The notes under the pieces are model-generated. The model was not told where the DNA came from. It ran no database searches and saw only the letters and a list, made by a program, of their open reading frames with translations. Source: Azospirillum thiophilum (GTDB taxonomy: Bacteria; Pseudomonadota; Alphaproteobacteria; Azospirillales; Azospirillaceae). From it: a stretch of 64,000 nucleotides of DNA. Position 1 is the stretch's first letter, and each line of letters begins with the position of its first letter. The position numbers were made by a program, and so were the translations under genes. Shown here piece by piece: positions 7,846 through 18,077 of this stretch. The DNA lies in NCBI RefSeq assembly GCF_001305595.1, contig NZ_CP012401.1:1375001-1439000 (forward strand), read 5' to 3'.

Positions 7846-8028
7846 CATCTCCTCCCAAGCAATCTAACCCCATATTAGGGAGTGGCTGGAAGGAAGGGAA
7901 CCGGCTGCATCGGCGCTCAGGATGGGACGGTAGACGTCCACCTCATGCCGCCAGCGTCGGAAAGTCAACCTCGGGAAGCGGACGGGTTCGACAGCGGAGA
8001 TTGCGTGCCCCCGCAACCAAACACACCA

Positions 8029-8058
8029 AACGCCCCGGTTCGAAAGAGCCGGGGCGTT
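8029..8058 (-). terminator. Terminator of the sulfatase gene
   Basis: AACGCCCCGG (8029-8038) pairs with CCGGGGCGTT (8049-8058) over a 10-base loop. Read on the minus strand it follows the sulfatase stop and is followed by a T/G-rich run (GTTTGGTGTGTTTGG). Confidence 0.7.
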
Positions 8059-8071
8059 CGTGCGTCCGGGC

Positions 8072-10117
8072 TTACGCTGCCACTACCTGCGCTTCCGGGA
8101 TCGCCAAGTCGCGCGTTTCCAACTCCGCCAGCAGAGCGGCGAGATGGTCGGCGTCGGCCTGGACCGTCGCACAGTCGAACCATGGGGGCAGGTTTTCCAG
8201 ATCCTCGCGCGCGATCGGAGTCTGTCCCGTCACCTGCACCAGATTGATCGCTTCGTTCGGATCCCTGGCGAGATCATACATCTCCCATTCCTGCCGGCTT
8301 TCGTTCGACGGGTCGAAATAGCGGACCAGCTTGGCGTCCTTGGTGCGTACGCACCGGATGTGGTTGGGCTGACGCACCGGGCCAGGGGCCAAATCCGGCA
8401 CCCCCTTGATGCTGAAGGCGCCGTTGCGGACGGCCTCCACCGTGCGGCAATAGACCTCGTACGCCTCATGATAATCGCGTTCGCCGCCTGCCGCGGTTTG
8501 GGTCACCTCGTCGTCCGTGATGAACAGCACCCCTTCGCGTTCCGTTCCATCGGGGTAGGTGACCGCCGTGCCGGGTGCCTTCAGCACCGGGGTCAAATCG
8601 ACGCCGGGCAGCGGCGCCATGCTGTGCCGTTCGGACAGTCCGGCTTCCGCCTCGACCAGGACGTCCCGCCCGACACCGGTCAGCCCCAGAACGGTCGGCA
8701 CGAGGTCGGCGTGGCTGGTCACGGCATCCACATGCCTCAGCGTGCCATCCTTGCGCATCGACTGCGGAAACCGCACGACCATCGGCACATGCACCGCCTC
8801 CTGATAGGCGACATGCCACTTTTCCAGCATCATGTTATGGGCGGCGCCCAACTCGCCGTGGTCGGCCACGAAAAGCACGATGGTATTCTCGGCCTGACCG
8901 GTGTCCTCCAGAGTCTGGAGTACGCGGTCGATCTGGGGGTCGACCTGCGAATGCAGCCAGGCATAGAATTGCAGGAACCGGATGCTGTAGCCCTCCGGGT
9001 CTTCGGAAAGCTGGAACGGGATGGAGAATTTGAGGGCCAAGGCCACCGCGGCCGCCCATTCGTCCTCCCCGATTCCGGTATCGGCCTCCTTGTCGTTGCC
9101 GCCGCCGGCGCTGACGGCGCCGTGGCTCGCCTTGGCGGACAGGGCGAGCCCGATCTTGTAGGCCGCGTCGAACTGGCAGGACGGCTTGGTCGACAGATCC
9201 TCGTTCCAGGTGGGGATGGTGCCGGCACAGTCCTGGGGGAACCCCTGCGGATTGAGCGGTATCGTCATGGTGCCTTCGACCGGCATGTGCGATGCCTGCC
9301 CCTGGTCGGGGACATCGAGCGGACCGAACACCGGCTGGCTCTTTCGGGACGAATCCTGTGCGGCAGTCGGGGGCAATGCCTGGGAGATCACCGTCGGATA
9401 GGTGGCGATGTCGTGGGGGTTGGTGAAGGACATCACCGCGAACCAGGGACGCTTGGCCGCATCGGTCGCCTGGGTACCGTCGCCGATACGCGCCTCGTCC
9501 GCCGAAGTCCCGTAATTGTAAGGCTGCGCCAGCCCGCGACGGCGCAGGAACAGGCACGCGTTGTCGGCGAACCCAGGGTCGCGGTAGATGCCCAGATTGT
9601 TGATGGCCGCCCCATGGGGTTCGGGATAGGACAGTTCCCAATCGGCGAAGCCGAAGCGGTCCAGCGAATGGCCGGGCGGATCGCTGACATGCCATTTGCC
9701 GAAATAATGGGAGGAGTAGCCGATCGCCCGCATCCAATGGCCCAGGGTGGGATAGCCGTCGGCCCGGAGCCACGGGAAGTGCGGCGCGTTGCCGTCCTTG
9801 AACATGCCGTCGGTCTGGGTCACGCCGGTCCGGGTGCCGTACTGGCCGGTGAACATCACCGCCCGACTGGGGGTGCAGGCGCTGGACGCGATGGTATGGT
9901 TGTGCAGGGCCACTGCATTCCTGCGCAGGCGGGTCAGGCCGGGGAAATACCGGGCGTAGTCGTTGTCGCCGACATCCGCAGGGCCCCGGAACCCCAGGAT
10001 CTGTTTCAGCGGCTCAGCCATCCCGCCATCGGGACCATAGGAGAAGCGTGGATACCGGTACTGGTCGACGACGATCATCAGGATATTGGGTTGCGCAGTG
10101 GCGGTGCCTTCAGTCAT
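8072..10117 (-). CDS. Sulfatase-family hydrolase
   Basis: This 681-residue member of the alkaline phosphatase/sulfatase superfamily hydrolyses sulfate esters (or, in some members, phosphonates). The maturation motif C81-T-P-S-R85 in SSACTPSRAVMFTGQYG is the site where cysteine becomes formylglycine. Metal-binding blocks are also visible: VVDQYR near residue 17 and FVADHGELGAAH in the C-terminal half. No signal peptide is seen, so it is probably cytoplasmic unless exported as a complex. It stands alone with its own terminator. The substrate cannot be read from sequence; choline-sulfatase-like activity is one possibility. The upstream 400 bases are AT-rich. Confidence 0.85.
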   Translation of the reverse strand: MTEGTATAQPNILMIVVDQYRYPRFSYGPDGGMAEPLKQILGFRGPADVGDNDYARYFPGLTRLRRNAVALHNHTIASSACTPSRAVMFTGQYGTRTGVTQTDGMFKDGNAPHFPWLRADGYPTLGHWMRAIGYSSHYFGKWHVSDPPGHSLDRFGFADWELSYPEPHGAAINNLGIYRDPGFADNACLFLRRRGLAQPYNYGTSADEARIGDGTQATDAAKRPWFAVMSFTNPHDIATYPTVISQALPPTAAQDSSRKSQPVFGPLDVPDQGQASHMPVEGTMTIPLNPQGFPQDCAGTIPTWNEDLSTKPSCQFDAAYKIGLALSAKASHGAVSAGGGNDKEADTGIGEDEWAAAVALALKFSIPFQLSEDPEGYSIRFLQFYAWLHSQVDPQIDRVLQTLEDTGQAENTIVLFVADHGELGAAHNMMLEKWHVAYQEAVHVPMVVRFPQSMRKDGTLRHVDAVTSHADLVPTVLGLTGVGRDVLVEAEAGLSERHSMAPLPGVDLTPVLKAPGTAVTYPDGTEREGVLFITDDEVTQTAAGGERDYHEAYEVYCRTVEAVRNGAFSIKGVPDLAPGPVRQPNHIRCVRTKDAKLVRYFDPSNESRQEWEMYDLARDPNEAINLVQVTGQTPIAREDLENLPPWFDCATVQADADHLAALLAELETRDLAIPEAQVVAA

Positions 10118-10359
10118 GGCAGTATGGTCCTTTACGATGGATAGAGTGGTTCAAGAGAAAGGATTTTATCTTTGAAATAAGAATTCATCGTCCTTTGATG
10201 GTGGAACTGAATTCATATGAATTAATCCCACGAACCAAAAGTATTTTGATAATTATGCAGGAGTCAATTGGTATGAAGGTTTTCTAACTTGAAGTTTTTT
10301 GAAAAATACTTACGGAAGTGTGCGATTTTATAATAAGCTCAGTCCGGAAGCGGCTTTGG

Positions 10360-10379
10360 GCACCCGAACTGTCGGGTGC
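10360..10379. other. Hairpin, 8-bp perfect stem, 4-base loop
   Basis: GCACCCGA at 10360-10367 pairs with TCGGGTGC at 10372-10379. It lies next to a second, longer hairpin downstream of the entericidin gene; the pair may end transcription from that side. Confidence 0.4.
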
Positions 10380-10386
10380 AAATGGA

Positions 10387-10421
10387 AATGCCGCCGATTC
10401 CGGATTGGAATCAGCGGCATT
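10387..10421 (-). terminator. Candidate terminator of the entericidin gene
   Basis: AATGCCGC pairs with GCGGCATT, then after one mismatch GATTCC pairs with GGAATC, with a 5-base loop. On the minus strand the stem is followed by TTTCCATTT. It lies downstream of the entericidin stop codon. Confidence 0.5.
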
Positions 10422-10514
10422 GCATTGCGTAGGCCCGAACGTTTCCGAGGACGGGTGATGTCGACGATGTTACGCCCTGTCCCGGCGCTTCCTCGGAACT
10501 TTCCGACGCTGGCC

Positions 10515-10673
10515 TTACATCTTCTTCTGGACGTTGTCGGCGCCGCGTTCGATGGCGCGGCCGCCGGCCTGAACGTCCTGGCCGGCGCCTTCGACGGTGT
10601 TGCAGGCGGCCAGCGTGGTGCCCAGCAGCGAGCCGAGGATGGCGAGCATGGCGAACTTCTTGACGGTGGTCAT
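10515..10673 (-). CDS. Entericidin A/B family small lipoprotein
   Basis: This 52-residue protein has a signal peptide and lipobox: KKFAMLAILGSLLGTTLAAC, with the cysteine as the lipidation site, followed by NTVEGAGQDVQAGG and a charged tail ending NVQKKM. This is the compact layout of entericidin-type membrane lipoproteins linked to envelope stress. GGGAG precedes the ATG at 10673 at good spacing. It is a single gene divergent from lpdA. Confidence 0.85.
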   Translation of the reverse strand: MTTVKKFAMLAILGSLLGTTLAACNTVEGAGQDVQAGGRAIERGADNVQKKM

Positions 10674-10968
10674 GGTGGTCTCCCTTTCGGTGGCGATGTG
10701 ATGCCACCTGGAACGCAAGCGGGGCAGTAAAGGTTTCCGGATCCGAAAGGGGAGGGGGCTTGCGCAAAAGGGGTATCCTGCGTTCCGGTGCGGCGAATGG
10801 GGCGGGAGAACCTGCCGGATCCGCAGCCCTAGCCCCAGAGACGAAGTGTCCCGTTGCCACAGGGCGTGAGCGCGGGCATAACTCGCCCCGCGGCACTTTC
10901 CGCTGGCCCTCCCCGCTGGATGGGACGGCTTTTGGCAACGAGCAAGAATGGCGAAAGGAAAGCCTCTC

Positions 10969-12366
10969 ATGGCTGAAAGCACTTTTGACGTCGTCGTGGT
11001 GGGCGGCGGTCCCGGCGGGTATGTCTGCGCGATCCGTGCGGCGCAGCTCGGTTTCAAGGTCGCCTGCGTCGAAAAGCGCGGGACCCTCGGCGGCACCTGC
11101 CTGAACGTCGGCTGCATCCCGTCCAAGGCTCTGCTGGCGGCGTCGGAGAAGTTCGAGGAGGCGGCCCACGGCCTGGCCAAGTTCGGCATCAAGGTCGGCG
11201 GCGTCGAACTCGACCTGCCGGGCATGCTGTCCCACAAGGACAAGGTCGTTAAGGACAATGTCGGCGGCATCGAATTCCTGTTCAAGAAGAACAAGGTCAC
11301 CTGGCTGAAGGGCGCCGGCAAGATCACCGCCGCCAACACGGTCGAGGTCGAAGGCGTCGGCACCGTCACCGCGTCGAAGGCCATCGTCATCGCCACCGGG
11401 TCGGAAGTCACCCCGCTGCCGGGCATCGCCATCGACGAGAAGCGCGTGGTGTCCTCCACCGGCGCGCTGGACCTGGCCGAGGTGCCGAAGCATCTGGTGG
11501 TCATCGGCGGCGGCGTGATCGGGCTGGAGCTGGGCTCCGTCTGGGGCCGCCTGGGCGCCAAGGTGACGGTGGTCGAGTTCCTCGACCGCGTGCTGCCGAC
11601 GATGGACGGCGAGCTGTCGAAACAGGCCCAGCGCATCTTCGCCAAGCAGGGCATGGACTTCAAGCTGAGCACCAAGGTGACCGGCGCGACCGTGACCGAG
11701 ACCGGCGTGACCCTGATGGTCGAGCCCGCCGCCGGCGGCGCGGCCCAGACCATCGAGGCCGACACCGTGCTGGTCGCCATCGGCCGCCGCCCCTACACCG
11801 AAGGGCTGGGGCTGGAAGCGGTCGGCGTCGAGCTGGATCGCGGCCGCGTCAAGATCGACGGCCATTTCCAGAGCAGCGTCCCCGGCATCTACGCCATCGG
11901 CGACGTGGTGGTCGGCCCGATGCTGGCCCACAAGGCCGAGGAGGAGGGCGTCGCGCTCGCCGAGCAGTTGGCCGGCCAGAAGAGCCATGTCAACCACGAC
12001 CTGGTTCCCGGCGTCGTCTACACCTGGCCGGAAGTCGCCGCCGTCGGCAAGACCGAAGAGCAGCTGAAGGCCGCGGGCGTTGCCTACAAGGCCGGCAAGT
12101 TCCCGTTCACGGCGAACGGCCGCGCACGCGCCAGCGCCACGACCGACGGCTTCGTGAAGATCCTGTCGGATGCCGCCACCGATCAGGTGCTGGGCGTCCA
12201 CATGATCGGCCCGAACGTGTCGGAGATGATCGGCGAGCTGGTGCTGGCCATGGAGTTCAGCGCGTCGGCCGAGGACATCGCCCGCACCTGCCATGCCCAC
12301 CCGACCCTGTCGGAAGCGGTCAAGGAAGCTGCCCTGGCGGTGGACGGGCGTCCGCTGCACATCTGA
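10969..12366 (+). CDS. lpdA: Dihydrolipoyl dehydrogenase (E3)
   Basis: This 465-residue flavoprotein reoxidises dihydrolipoamide in the pyruvate and 2-oxoglutarate dehydrogenase complexes, reducing NAD. It has an N-terminal FAD-binding [11 protein letters not shown], the redox-active disulfide motif [13 protein letters not shown], a second dinucleotide fold ([13 protein letters not shown]), the FAD-binding IYAIGDVV, and a C-terminal catalytic [16 protein letters not shown] lies upstream of the ATG at 10969; an ATG at 10948 is less well placed. No E1/E2 genes are adjacent, so it may be an unlinked lpd copy; a strong terminator follows. Confidence 0.95.
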   Translation: MAESTFDVVVVGGGPGGYVCAIRAAQLGFKVACVEKRGTLGGTCLNVGCIPSKALLAASEKFEEAAHGLAKFGIKVGGVELDLPGMLSHKDKVVKDNVGGIEFLFKKNKVTWLKGAGKITAANTVEVEGVGTVTASKAIVIATGSEVTPLPGIAIDEKRVVSSTGALDLAEVPKHLVVIGGGVIGLELGSVWGRLGAKVTVVEFLDRVLPTMDGELSKQAQRIFAKQGMDFKLSTKVTGATVTETGVTLMVEPAAGGAAQTIEADTVLVAIGRRPYTEGLGLEAVGVELDRGRVKIDGHFQSSVPGIYAIGDVVVGPMLAHKAEEEGVALAEQLAGQKSHVNHDLVPGVVYTWPEVAAVGKTEEQLKAAGVAYKAGKFPFTANGRARASATTDGFVKILSDAATDQVLGVHMIGPNVSEMIGELVLAMEFSASAEDIARTCHAHPTLSEAVKEAALAVDGRPLHI

Positions 12367-12388
12367 TCGGACCGAGGGTTTTTTAAGG

Positions 12389-12424
12389 AAAAGGCTCCTC
12401 CGCCGCTCGGCGGGGGAGCCTTTT
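12389..12424. terminator. Rho-independent terminator shared by lpdA and xerC
   Basis: AAAAGGCTCC (12389-12398) pairs with a GGAGCCTTTT arm ending at 12424, with a G/C-rich loop. It works in both directions, as it sits between the convergent lpdA and xerC. Confidence 0.85.
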
Positions 12425-12435
12425 CCATTGTGGGG

Positions 12436-13386
12436 TCAGCCCTTGCGCGCCCGGGGATGGGCGTTGCGGTACACGGTCATCAGCTGCTCGTTCTCCACAT
12501 CCGTGTAACGTTGGGTGGTGGAGAGGGAGGCGTGACCCAGCAGATCCTGGATGGCGCGCAGGTCGCCGCCATCGGCCAGAAGATGGGTTGCGAAACTATG
12601 CCGCAGGGCGTGCGGGGTGGCGCTGTCCGGCATGCCCATCAGGGCGCGCAGCTTCTGCATCTGGTGCTGGGCGATGCTGGCGTTCAGCCGGCCGCCGCGG
12701 GTGCCGACGAACAGCGGGTCGTCCGGTGCCAGCGTGAAGGGGCAGGCGTCGAGATAGCCCCGCACCGCCTCGGTCACCGCCGGCAGGACCGGGATCATGC
12801 GGTCCTTGCGGCCCTTGCCGGTGACGCGCAGCGTGTCGCCGAGCGGCGCATCCTTGCGCGCCAGCCCCAGCGCCTCGGAGATGCGCAGGCCGCAGCCGTA
12901 GAGCAGGGTGAACAGCGCCCGGTCGCGCTTGCCGACCCAGGGATCCTCGCGGTCGCGCTCGGCCTCCTCCAGCAGGCGGTCGGCGTCGATCTCGGTCAAC
13001 GGGCGCGGGGCCGGGCGCTTGACCTTGGGGGTCGCCAGCGTGGCGACCGCCGGGTTGTGCAGGCGGCCGCTGCGGTCGAGCCAGCGGAACAGGTTGCGCA
13101 CCGCCGCCAGCTTGCGCGCCCGGCTGGCGCCGATCAGACCGTCCATCGCTTGCCTGGACATCCAGGCGCGGAAATCCGCCGCCTTCAGGTCGCCCAGATC
13201 GTTCAGCGAGGGCGGGGAACCGCCGCGGAATTCGGTGAGGAAGCGCAGGAACTCGCCCACGTCGGCGGTGTAGGCCGACAGGGTGTGGCGGGAAACCGCC
13301 TTCTCGCTCTCCATCCAGCGCCGCCAGTGGGCCAGCACGTCCTGGACGTCGGGCTTGGCGGAAAAGCCCAAAACATGTTCGGTCAC
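12436..13386 (-). CDS. xerC: Tyrosine recombinase XerC
   Basis: This 316-residue tyrosine recombinase resolves chromosome dimers at dif together with XerD. The N-terminal SAM-like core-binding domain is followed by the catalytic residues: Arg in YGCGLRISEAL, Lys in TGKGRKDR, His-x-x-Arg in HALRHSFATH, His in LGHASLSTTQ and the nucleophilic Tyr in QRYTDV. Its start overlaps the DUF484 stop by four bases (ATGA), so the two are translationally coupled. XerC rather than XerD is favoured by this DUF484 linkage. Confidence 0.92.
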   Translation of the reverse strand: MTEHVLGFSAKPDVQDVLAHWRRWMESEKAVSRHTLSAYTADVGEFLRFLTEFRGGSPPSLNDLGDLKAADFRAWMSRQAMDGLIGASRARKLAAVRNLFRWLDRSGRLHNPAVATLATPKVKRPAPRPLTEIDADRLLEEAERDREDPWVGKRDRALFTLLYGCGLRISEALGLARKDAPLGDTLRVTGKGRKDRMIPVLPAVTEAVRGYLDACPFTLAPDDPLFVGTRGGRLNASIAQHQMQKLRALMGMPDSATPHALRHSFATHLLADGGDLRAIQDLLGHASLSTTQRYTDVENEQLMTVYRNAHPRARKG

Positions 13387-14105
13387 GCCGGCAGCTCCAG
13401 CCAGCCGCGGATCACCCGCTCGATGACGCGGGCAAGGAAGCCCACCAGCTCGGTGCCCTGGCCGCGGTGGAAGGTGTCGGGCTCGCGGCTGCCGAAGGCG
13501 AGCAGGCCGTCGGGGGTCTCGCTGGACACCTGGATGCGGATCAGCGCCTCCGACCGCACCAGCCCGGCGCCGGGGCCGTAGATCTCGGGATCGCCCTGGA
13601 TGTCGGTGTTCAGCACCACGTCGGCCCGGCCCAGCCGGTCGGAGATCGCCCCCGGCTCTACCACCCGCACGCCGGACCGGTGGACGTGGGGACTGTCGGA
13701 GCCGTTCGATTCGATGACCAGACAGGCGACGTCGAGGTCGAGAAGCACCGCCAGGTCGGTGGTGATGGTCTGGATCAACTGCTCGAAGCTCTGGGCATCG
13801 AGCAGGAAGAGGACCGCGGCATGGATGCGGTTCTGGCTGTTCAGGTTGGCGCGGCTGGTGCCGATCAACTCGCGCTGCTGGTCCTTGAGTGTCCGGACCT
13901 CGGCGCGCAGCCGCTCCACCATGAAGGCCTGGAGGTCCACCACCCCGCGCCCGCGGTCGACCGACGGCGGGGTCAGGTGGTGGACCAGATCGGCGTTCTG
14001 GGCCAGGAAATCCGGGTTGCTCCGCAGATAGGCGCGCACATCCTCGGATGAGAGCGCCGGCGTCCGGCGGGAGGGGGGGCCCGGTTCGCGGCCCATGTCG
14101 GCCAT
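13383..14105 (-). CDS. DUF484 family protein
   Basis: This 240-residue protein has an N-terminal helical DUF484 block (DVRAYLRSNPDFLAQNADLV) followed by a coiled-coil (LRAEVRTLKDQQREL) and a GAF-like domain. It is coupled to xerC here, as in gammaproteobacteria, where the equivalent gene is also an xerC neighbour. Function is not established; the GAF-like fold suggests ligand sensing. GGAG lies five bases before the ATG at 14105. Confidence 0.88.
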   Translation of the reverse strand: MADMGREPGPPSRRTPALSSEDVRAYLRSNPDFLAQNADLVHHLTPPSVDRGRGVVDLQAFMVERLRAEVRTLKDQQRELIGTSRANLNSQNRIHAAVLFLLDAQSFEQLIQTITTDLAVLLDLDVACLVIESNGSDSPHVHRSGVRVVEPGAISDRLGRADVVLNTDIQGDPEIYGPGAGLVRSEALIRIQVSSETPDGLLAFGSREPDTFHRGQGTELVGFLARVIERVIRGWLELPA

Positions 14106-14122
14106 GATCGCTCCGGCCCGCC

Positions 14123-14779
14123 TTACAGGATCGACTGACCGGTCTTCTTCCAGTCCTCGACGAACTGGGAGAGGCCCTTGTCGGTCAGCGGGTGGTTGAA
14201 CAGCTGCTTCAGCACCGACGCCGGCGCGGTCACCACATGGGCGCCCAGGCGGGCGGCCTTGACGATGTGCATCGGGTTGCGGATCGACGCCACCAGCACT
14301 TCGGTCTTGAAAGCGTCGTAGTTGCTATAGATCTCGCAGATGTCCTTGATGATGCCCATGCCGTCCTGGCCGATGTCGTCCAGCCGGCCGACGAAGGGCG
14401 ACACGAAGCTGGCGCCGGCCTTGGCCGCCAGGATCGCCTGGGCAGGGGAGAAGCACAGGGTGACGTTGACCATCGTCCCTTCGGACGAGATGATCTTGCA
14501 GACCTTGAGACCGGCCGGGGTCAGCGGCACCTTCACCGCGACGCGATGGGAGATCTTGGCGATCTTGTGGGCTTCGGCGAGCATGGTCTCGAAATCGGTG
14601 GACGCGACCTCGGCGCTGACCGGGCCGTTGACGACATCGCAGATCTCGGCCACGAGGTCGAGGAACTGACGGCCGGACTTGGCGATCAGGGAGGGGTTGG
14701 TGGTAACACCGTCCAGCAGGCCGCTGTCGGCCAGATCGCGGATCTCGGCGATGTCGGCGGTGTCGACGAAGAACTTCAT
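14123..14779 (-). CDS. fsa: Fructose-6-phosphate aldolase / transaldolase-like protein
   Basis: This 218-residue protein of the small transaldolase (TalC/FSA) family begins [16 protein letters not shown] and carries [13 protein letters not shown]. The Schiff-base lysine lies in [14 protein letters not shown]. Other family blocks are [12 protein letters not shown] and [15 protein letters not shown]. It works in the non-oxidative pentose phosphate pathway or as a fructose-6-phosphate aldolase; sequence alone does not separate the two. It lies just downstream of the DUF484-xerC pair in the same direction as those genes and divergent from priA. Confidence 0.9.
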   Translation of the reverse strand: MKFFVDTADIAEIRDLADSGLLDGVTTNPSLIAKSGRQFLDLVAEICDVVNGPVSAEVASTDFETMLAEAHKIAKISHRVAVKVPLTPAGLKVCKIISSEGTMVNVTLCFSPAQAILAAKAGASFVSPFVGRLDDIGQDGMGIIKDICEIYSNYDAFKTEVLVASIRNPMHIVKAARLGAHVVTAPASVLKQLFNHPLTDKGLSQFVEDWKKTGQSIL

Positions 14780-14884
14780 GACGAAGGGTCCATGCTTGCT
14801 GATGTTGACCGGAACCGGCCGCGCCGGAAAGCTGACCGACGCGCCGTCCCGCCCGGTGCCCGGGACATGAGGCCACTCTAGCCG

Positions 14885-17224
14885 ATGCGTGAGACTTCCG
14901 CCAGTTCCGCCCCGGGCGTCCAGGGGGATCTTCTTGGGGACATGCCCGGTTCGGAGCGGCCCGAAGGCGATTCCATGCCGGAATCCGTCCGATCCGGGGC
15001 CAAACCCAAGCCGGCGGCAGCCAAACCCAAGCCGGCGGCGCCGGACCGGCGCGTCGCCGTCCTGCTGCCCCTGCCGCTGCGCGAAGCCTACGACTACCGC
15101 ATTCCCGACGGCATGGATCTCGGTCCCGGCGATTATGTCGAGGTGCCGCTCGGGCCCCGCCGGGTGATCGGCGTCGTCTGGGGGCCGGGGGCCGGGACGG
15201 TGGAGTCCGGCCGGCTGAAGGCGGTGCTCCGCAAATTCGACGCCCCGCCGATGACCGGTGCCGGCCGCCGCTTCGTCGACTGGGTCGCCGCCTATACCAT
15301 GACGCCGCCGGGATTCGTGCTGCGCATGGCGGTCAGCGTGCCGGCGGCGTTGGAGCCGCCCAAGCCGATGCTGGCCTATCTGCGCAAGGCCGATGCCGAA
15401 GCGCCGCCCGGCTTCAAGATGACCGATCCGCGCCGGCGCGTCCTGGCCTTGCTCGACGACACGCTGGCCGGCGGCCCGCCCCGCACCCCGGCGGAGCTGG
15501 CGGAGGAGGCCGGCTGCGGCATCACCGTCGTGCGCGGGCTGGCGGAGGCCGGGCTGCTGGATCCCGTCATGCTGCAGCCGACCCGGCTCGGCCGGCCGGA
15601 CTGGCACCGCCCCGGTCCCAGCCTGTCGCCAGACCAGCGGGCGGCGGCCGACGACCTGCGGGAGCGGGTGATCTCCGGCCGCTATTCGACCGTGCTGCTC
15701 GACGGCGTCACCGGGTCGGGCAAGACCGAGGTCTATTACGAGGCGATCTCGGCGGCGCTGGAGCAGGGCAAGCAGGCGCTGGTGCTGTTGCCGGAGATCG
15801 CCCTGTCGGCGCAGTGGCTCGACCGCTTCGCCCGCCGCTTCGGCGCGCCGCCGGCCGAATGGCATTCGGAGCTGACCGGGGCGCAGCGCCGCGATACCTG
15901 GCGCGCGGTGGCGAAGGGGGAGGTGCCGGTGGTGGTCGGCGCCCGCTCCGCCCTGTTCCTGCCCTACCCGGATCTCGGCGTCATCATCGTCGATGAGGAA
16001 CATGATTCCGCCTACAAGCAGGAGGAGGGGGCGATCTACCATGCCCGCGACATGGCGGTGGCGCGGGCGCATCTCGGCGGGCTGCCCATCGCGCTGGTTT
16101 CCGCCACCCCGTCGCTGGAAACCAAGGTCAACGCCGACAGCCACCGCTACGCCCGCATCGCCCTGCCGGCCCGCCATGGTGGCGCCGTGCTGCCGGAGGT
16201 CGAGCTGGTCGACCTGCGGCGCGACCGTCCGCCGGCCCGCCATTGGCTGGCGCCCAGCCTGCGCAAGGCGCTGACCGACACGCTGGCGGGGGGCGAGCAG
16301 GCGATGCTGTTCCTGAACCGCCGCGGCTATGCCCCGCTGACGCTCTGCCGCGCCTGCGGCCACCGCATGCAATGCCCGAACTGCACGGCATGGCTGGTCG
16401 AGCATCGGCTCGCCCGCAAGCTGCAATGCCACCATTGCGGCCTGCAGCAGCCGCTGCCCCACGCCTGCCCGGAGTGTGGCGAGGAGGGCACCATGGCCGC
16501 CTGTGGCCCCGGGGTGGAGCGCATCGCCGAGGAGGTGGCGGAACTGTTCCCCGAGGCCCGCGCCGCCATCATGGCGTCCGACACCCTGCACGGCCCGCGC
16601 GCCATCCAGGAGATGGTGGAGAGCATCGGCCGGCACGAGCTGGACATCATCATCGGCACCCAGGTGATGGCGAAGGGCCACCATTTCCCGATGCTGACCC
16701 TGGTGGGGGTGGTCGACGCCGACCTCGGCCTGAACGGCGGCGATCTGCGGGCGGCGGAGCGCACCTACCAGCTGCTGCATCAGGTGGCCGGACGCGCCGG
16801 GCGCGGCGAGCGGCCGGGCCGGGTCATGCTGCAGACCTTCATGCCCGAGCATCCGGTGATGCAGGCACTGGCAGCCGGCGACCGCGACGGCTTCTACCAG
16901 CTGGAGGCGGAGATGCGGCTGGAGGCCGGCATGCCGCCCTTCGGCCGGCTGGCGGCGCTGATCGTGTCGGGCGAGGATCCGACGCTGGTGGAGCGGGTGG
17001 CAATGGCGCTGGGCCGCGCCGCCCCGCGCAGCGAGACGGTCCATGTGCTGGGCCCGGCCCCGGCGCCGCTGTCCCTGCTGCGTGGCCGCCACCGCCGCCG
17101 CCTGCTGCTGAAGGCGCCGCGCAGCACCCAGGTGCAGCCGCTGATCGCGGAGTGGCTGGCCCGGGTGGAGATCCCGCCGGCGATCCGGGTCCAGATCGAT
17201 GTCGACCCCTACAGCTTTCTGTAG
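14885..17224 (+). CDS. priA: Primosomal protein N' (replication restart helicase)
   Basis: This 779-residue superfamily 2 helicase reloads the replisome at stalled forks. It has an N-terminal 3'-DNA-binding region ([15 protein letters not shown]), Walker A in [13 protein letters not shown], a DEEH box ([16 protein letters not shown]), and the paired-cysteine zinc sites ([13 protein letters not shown] then CHHC, CPECG). The first 55 residues are a Lys/Pro/Ala-rich extension with two copies of AKPKPAA, longer than usual; an in-frame ATG further in could be the real start. Confidence 0.93.
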   Translation: MRETSASSAPGVQGDLLGDMPGSERPEGDSMPESVRSGAKPKPAAAKPKPAAPDRRVAVLLPLPLREAYDYRIPDGMDLGPGDYVEVPLGPRRVIGVVWGPGAGTVESGRLKAVLRKFDAPPMTGAGRRFVDWVAAYTMTPPGFVLRMAVSVPAALEPPKPMLAYLRKADAEAPPGFKMTDPRRRVLALLDDTLAGGPPRTPAELAEEAGCGITVVRGLAEAGLLDPVMLQPTRLGRPDWHRPGPSLSPDQRAAADDLRERVISGRYSTVLLDGVTGSGKTEVYYEAISAALEQGKQALVLLPEIALSAQWLDRFARRFGAPPAEWHSELTGAQRRDTWRAVAKGEVPVVVGARSALFLPYPDLGVIIVDEEHDSAYKQEEGAIYHARDMAVARAHLGGLPIALVSATPSLETKVNADSHRYARIALPARHGGAVLPEVELVDLRRDRPPARHWLAPSLRKALTDTLAGGEQAMLFLNRRGYAPLTLCRACGHRMQCPNCTAWLVEHRLARKLQCHHCGLQQPLPHACPECGEEGTMAACGPGVERIAEEVAELFPEARAAIMASDTLHGPRAIQEMVESIGRHELDIIIGTQVMAKGHHFPMLTLVGVVDADLGLNGGDLRAAERTYQLLHQVAGRAGRGERPGRVMLQTFMPEHPVMQALAAGDRDGFYQLEAEMRLEAGMPPFGRLAALIVSGEDPTLVERVAMALGRAAPRSETVHVLGPAPAPLSLLRGRHRRRLLLKAPRSTQVQPLIAEWLARVEIPPAIRVQIDVDPYSFL

Positions 17225-17418
17225 GCGATGAGCTTAAGGTGATGGGCAGGCGTCGACGATGCCGGCGGAAGAGGCTGCGGCGAATTGACCCGCCCCGGCC
17301 GCGGCGGCGGCCGGGCATGGCACCTGTGACGTTTGGTCCATTGCGCGCGACGAAACACGGTATTACCACGGTTGGAATGGTTCCGGATCGAAACATTTCC
17401 CGCGACAGGGTCCAGCTC

Positions 17419-17934
17419 ATGGCCGGCTTGATCTCGAAGCTCCGTCTGCGCGTTCAGCGTCAAACCCTGCTGACCGTGCTGCCGGTCCTGCTGCTGCTGG
17501 CGGTCATCGCCTTCGCCGCCGGCGCCCCGGCCAGCACCCGCGGCACCGATGCGGAGGCGCTGAGGATGATCGACCGCGCCCAGCAACTGCTGGAGCGGAT
17601 CGGTGCGGATGCGGCGCCCGAAGCCTTTGCCGGCCATGATAGCGCTTTCATGGACCGCGACCTCTATCCGATGCTGCTGGACGACAAGGGCGTGATGATC
17701 GCCCATGGCTGGACCGCGACGCTGAACGGATCGAACCTGAAGGATCTGCGCGACGTCGACGGCAAGCCCTTCATCCTCGATGCGCTGGACGGCGTGGCCC
17801 TCGATGGCCGGACCGACGTCACCTATCAGTGGATCGATCCGCTGACCGGGCAGGTCGCGCGCAAGACGATGCACGCCCGCCGCCTGGTCCTGAACGGCAA
17901 GCCCTACATGCTGGCGGTCGGGGTGTATCGCTGA
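17419..17934 (+). CDS. Membrane-anchored single-Cache domain sensor protein
   Basis: This 171-residue protein has one N-terminal transmembrane segment (LLTVLPVLLLLAVIAFAAG) and a periplasmic single Cache domain. Its typical blocks include MLLDDKGVMIAHG, DVDGKPFILDAL and a Trp-x-x-Pro (QWIDPLTGQ) near the end. There is no cytoplasmic signalling domain, so it either senses small molecules for a partner or is a stand-alone domain. The start is chosen at 17419 with AGGG upstream; 17377 is an alternative. Confidence 0.75.
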   Translation: MAGLISKLRLRVQRQTLLTVLPVLLLLAVIAFAAGAPASTRGTDAEALRMIDRAQQLLERIGADAAPEAFAGHDSAFMDRDLYPMLLDDKGVMIAHGWTATLNGSNLKDLRDVDGKPFILDALDGVALDGRTDVTYQWIDPLTGQVARKTMHARRLVLNGKPYMLAVGVYR

Positions 17935-18077
17935 ACGTGCCGCCGGGCTTGTCGCCGGGGCGGGCGGGCGTGACTGCCGGGAGGGCGGTCTTCGTCCATG
18001 GAACCGGCGCGGCATGCTGCGGCGCGACATTTTTTACATGGCGAAAATTACGAGCCTTGTTGCAGCCCGGCCGGAGA

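Larger units (their letters stand above)
1..7850. mobile_element. Integrated mobilizable element, right-hand part (left end outside window)
   Basis: This block holds genes typical of a plasmid or integrative mobilizable element: a serine recombinase, a ColE2-type replicase, mobC and a relaxase, plus an IS and an AT-rich orphan gene. None of its genes is a housekeeping gene, whereas the region from lpdA onward is core chromosome. The left end lies outside the window. The right boundary is inferred to fall between the orphan gene (ends 7845) and the sulfatase terminator (8029); no att core or direct repeat could be paired because only one side is visible. The sulfatase could also be cargo. Confidence 0.6.
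10118..10514. other. 397-base non-coding region, AT-rich, between sulfatase and entericidin
   Basis: From about 10140 to 10340 the sequence is markedly AT-rich compared with its surroundings and holds no supported gene. It presumably contains the sulfatase promoter. Two hairpins (10360-10379, 10387-10421) follow toward the entericidin gene. Confidence 0.6.

Noticed and set aside
8060-10144. Long plus-strand open frame (694 codons) opposite the sulfatase
   Set aside because: Its translation is His/Arg/Gly-rich with no domains; it is a GC-bias shadow of the sulfatase with its motifs on the other strand.
14123-17092. Nearly 1000-codon minus-strand frame covering fsa and opposite priA
   Set aside because: Only its last 218 codons (from [10 protein letters not shown]) are protein-like; the rest is the antisense of priA.
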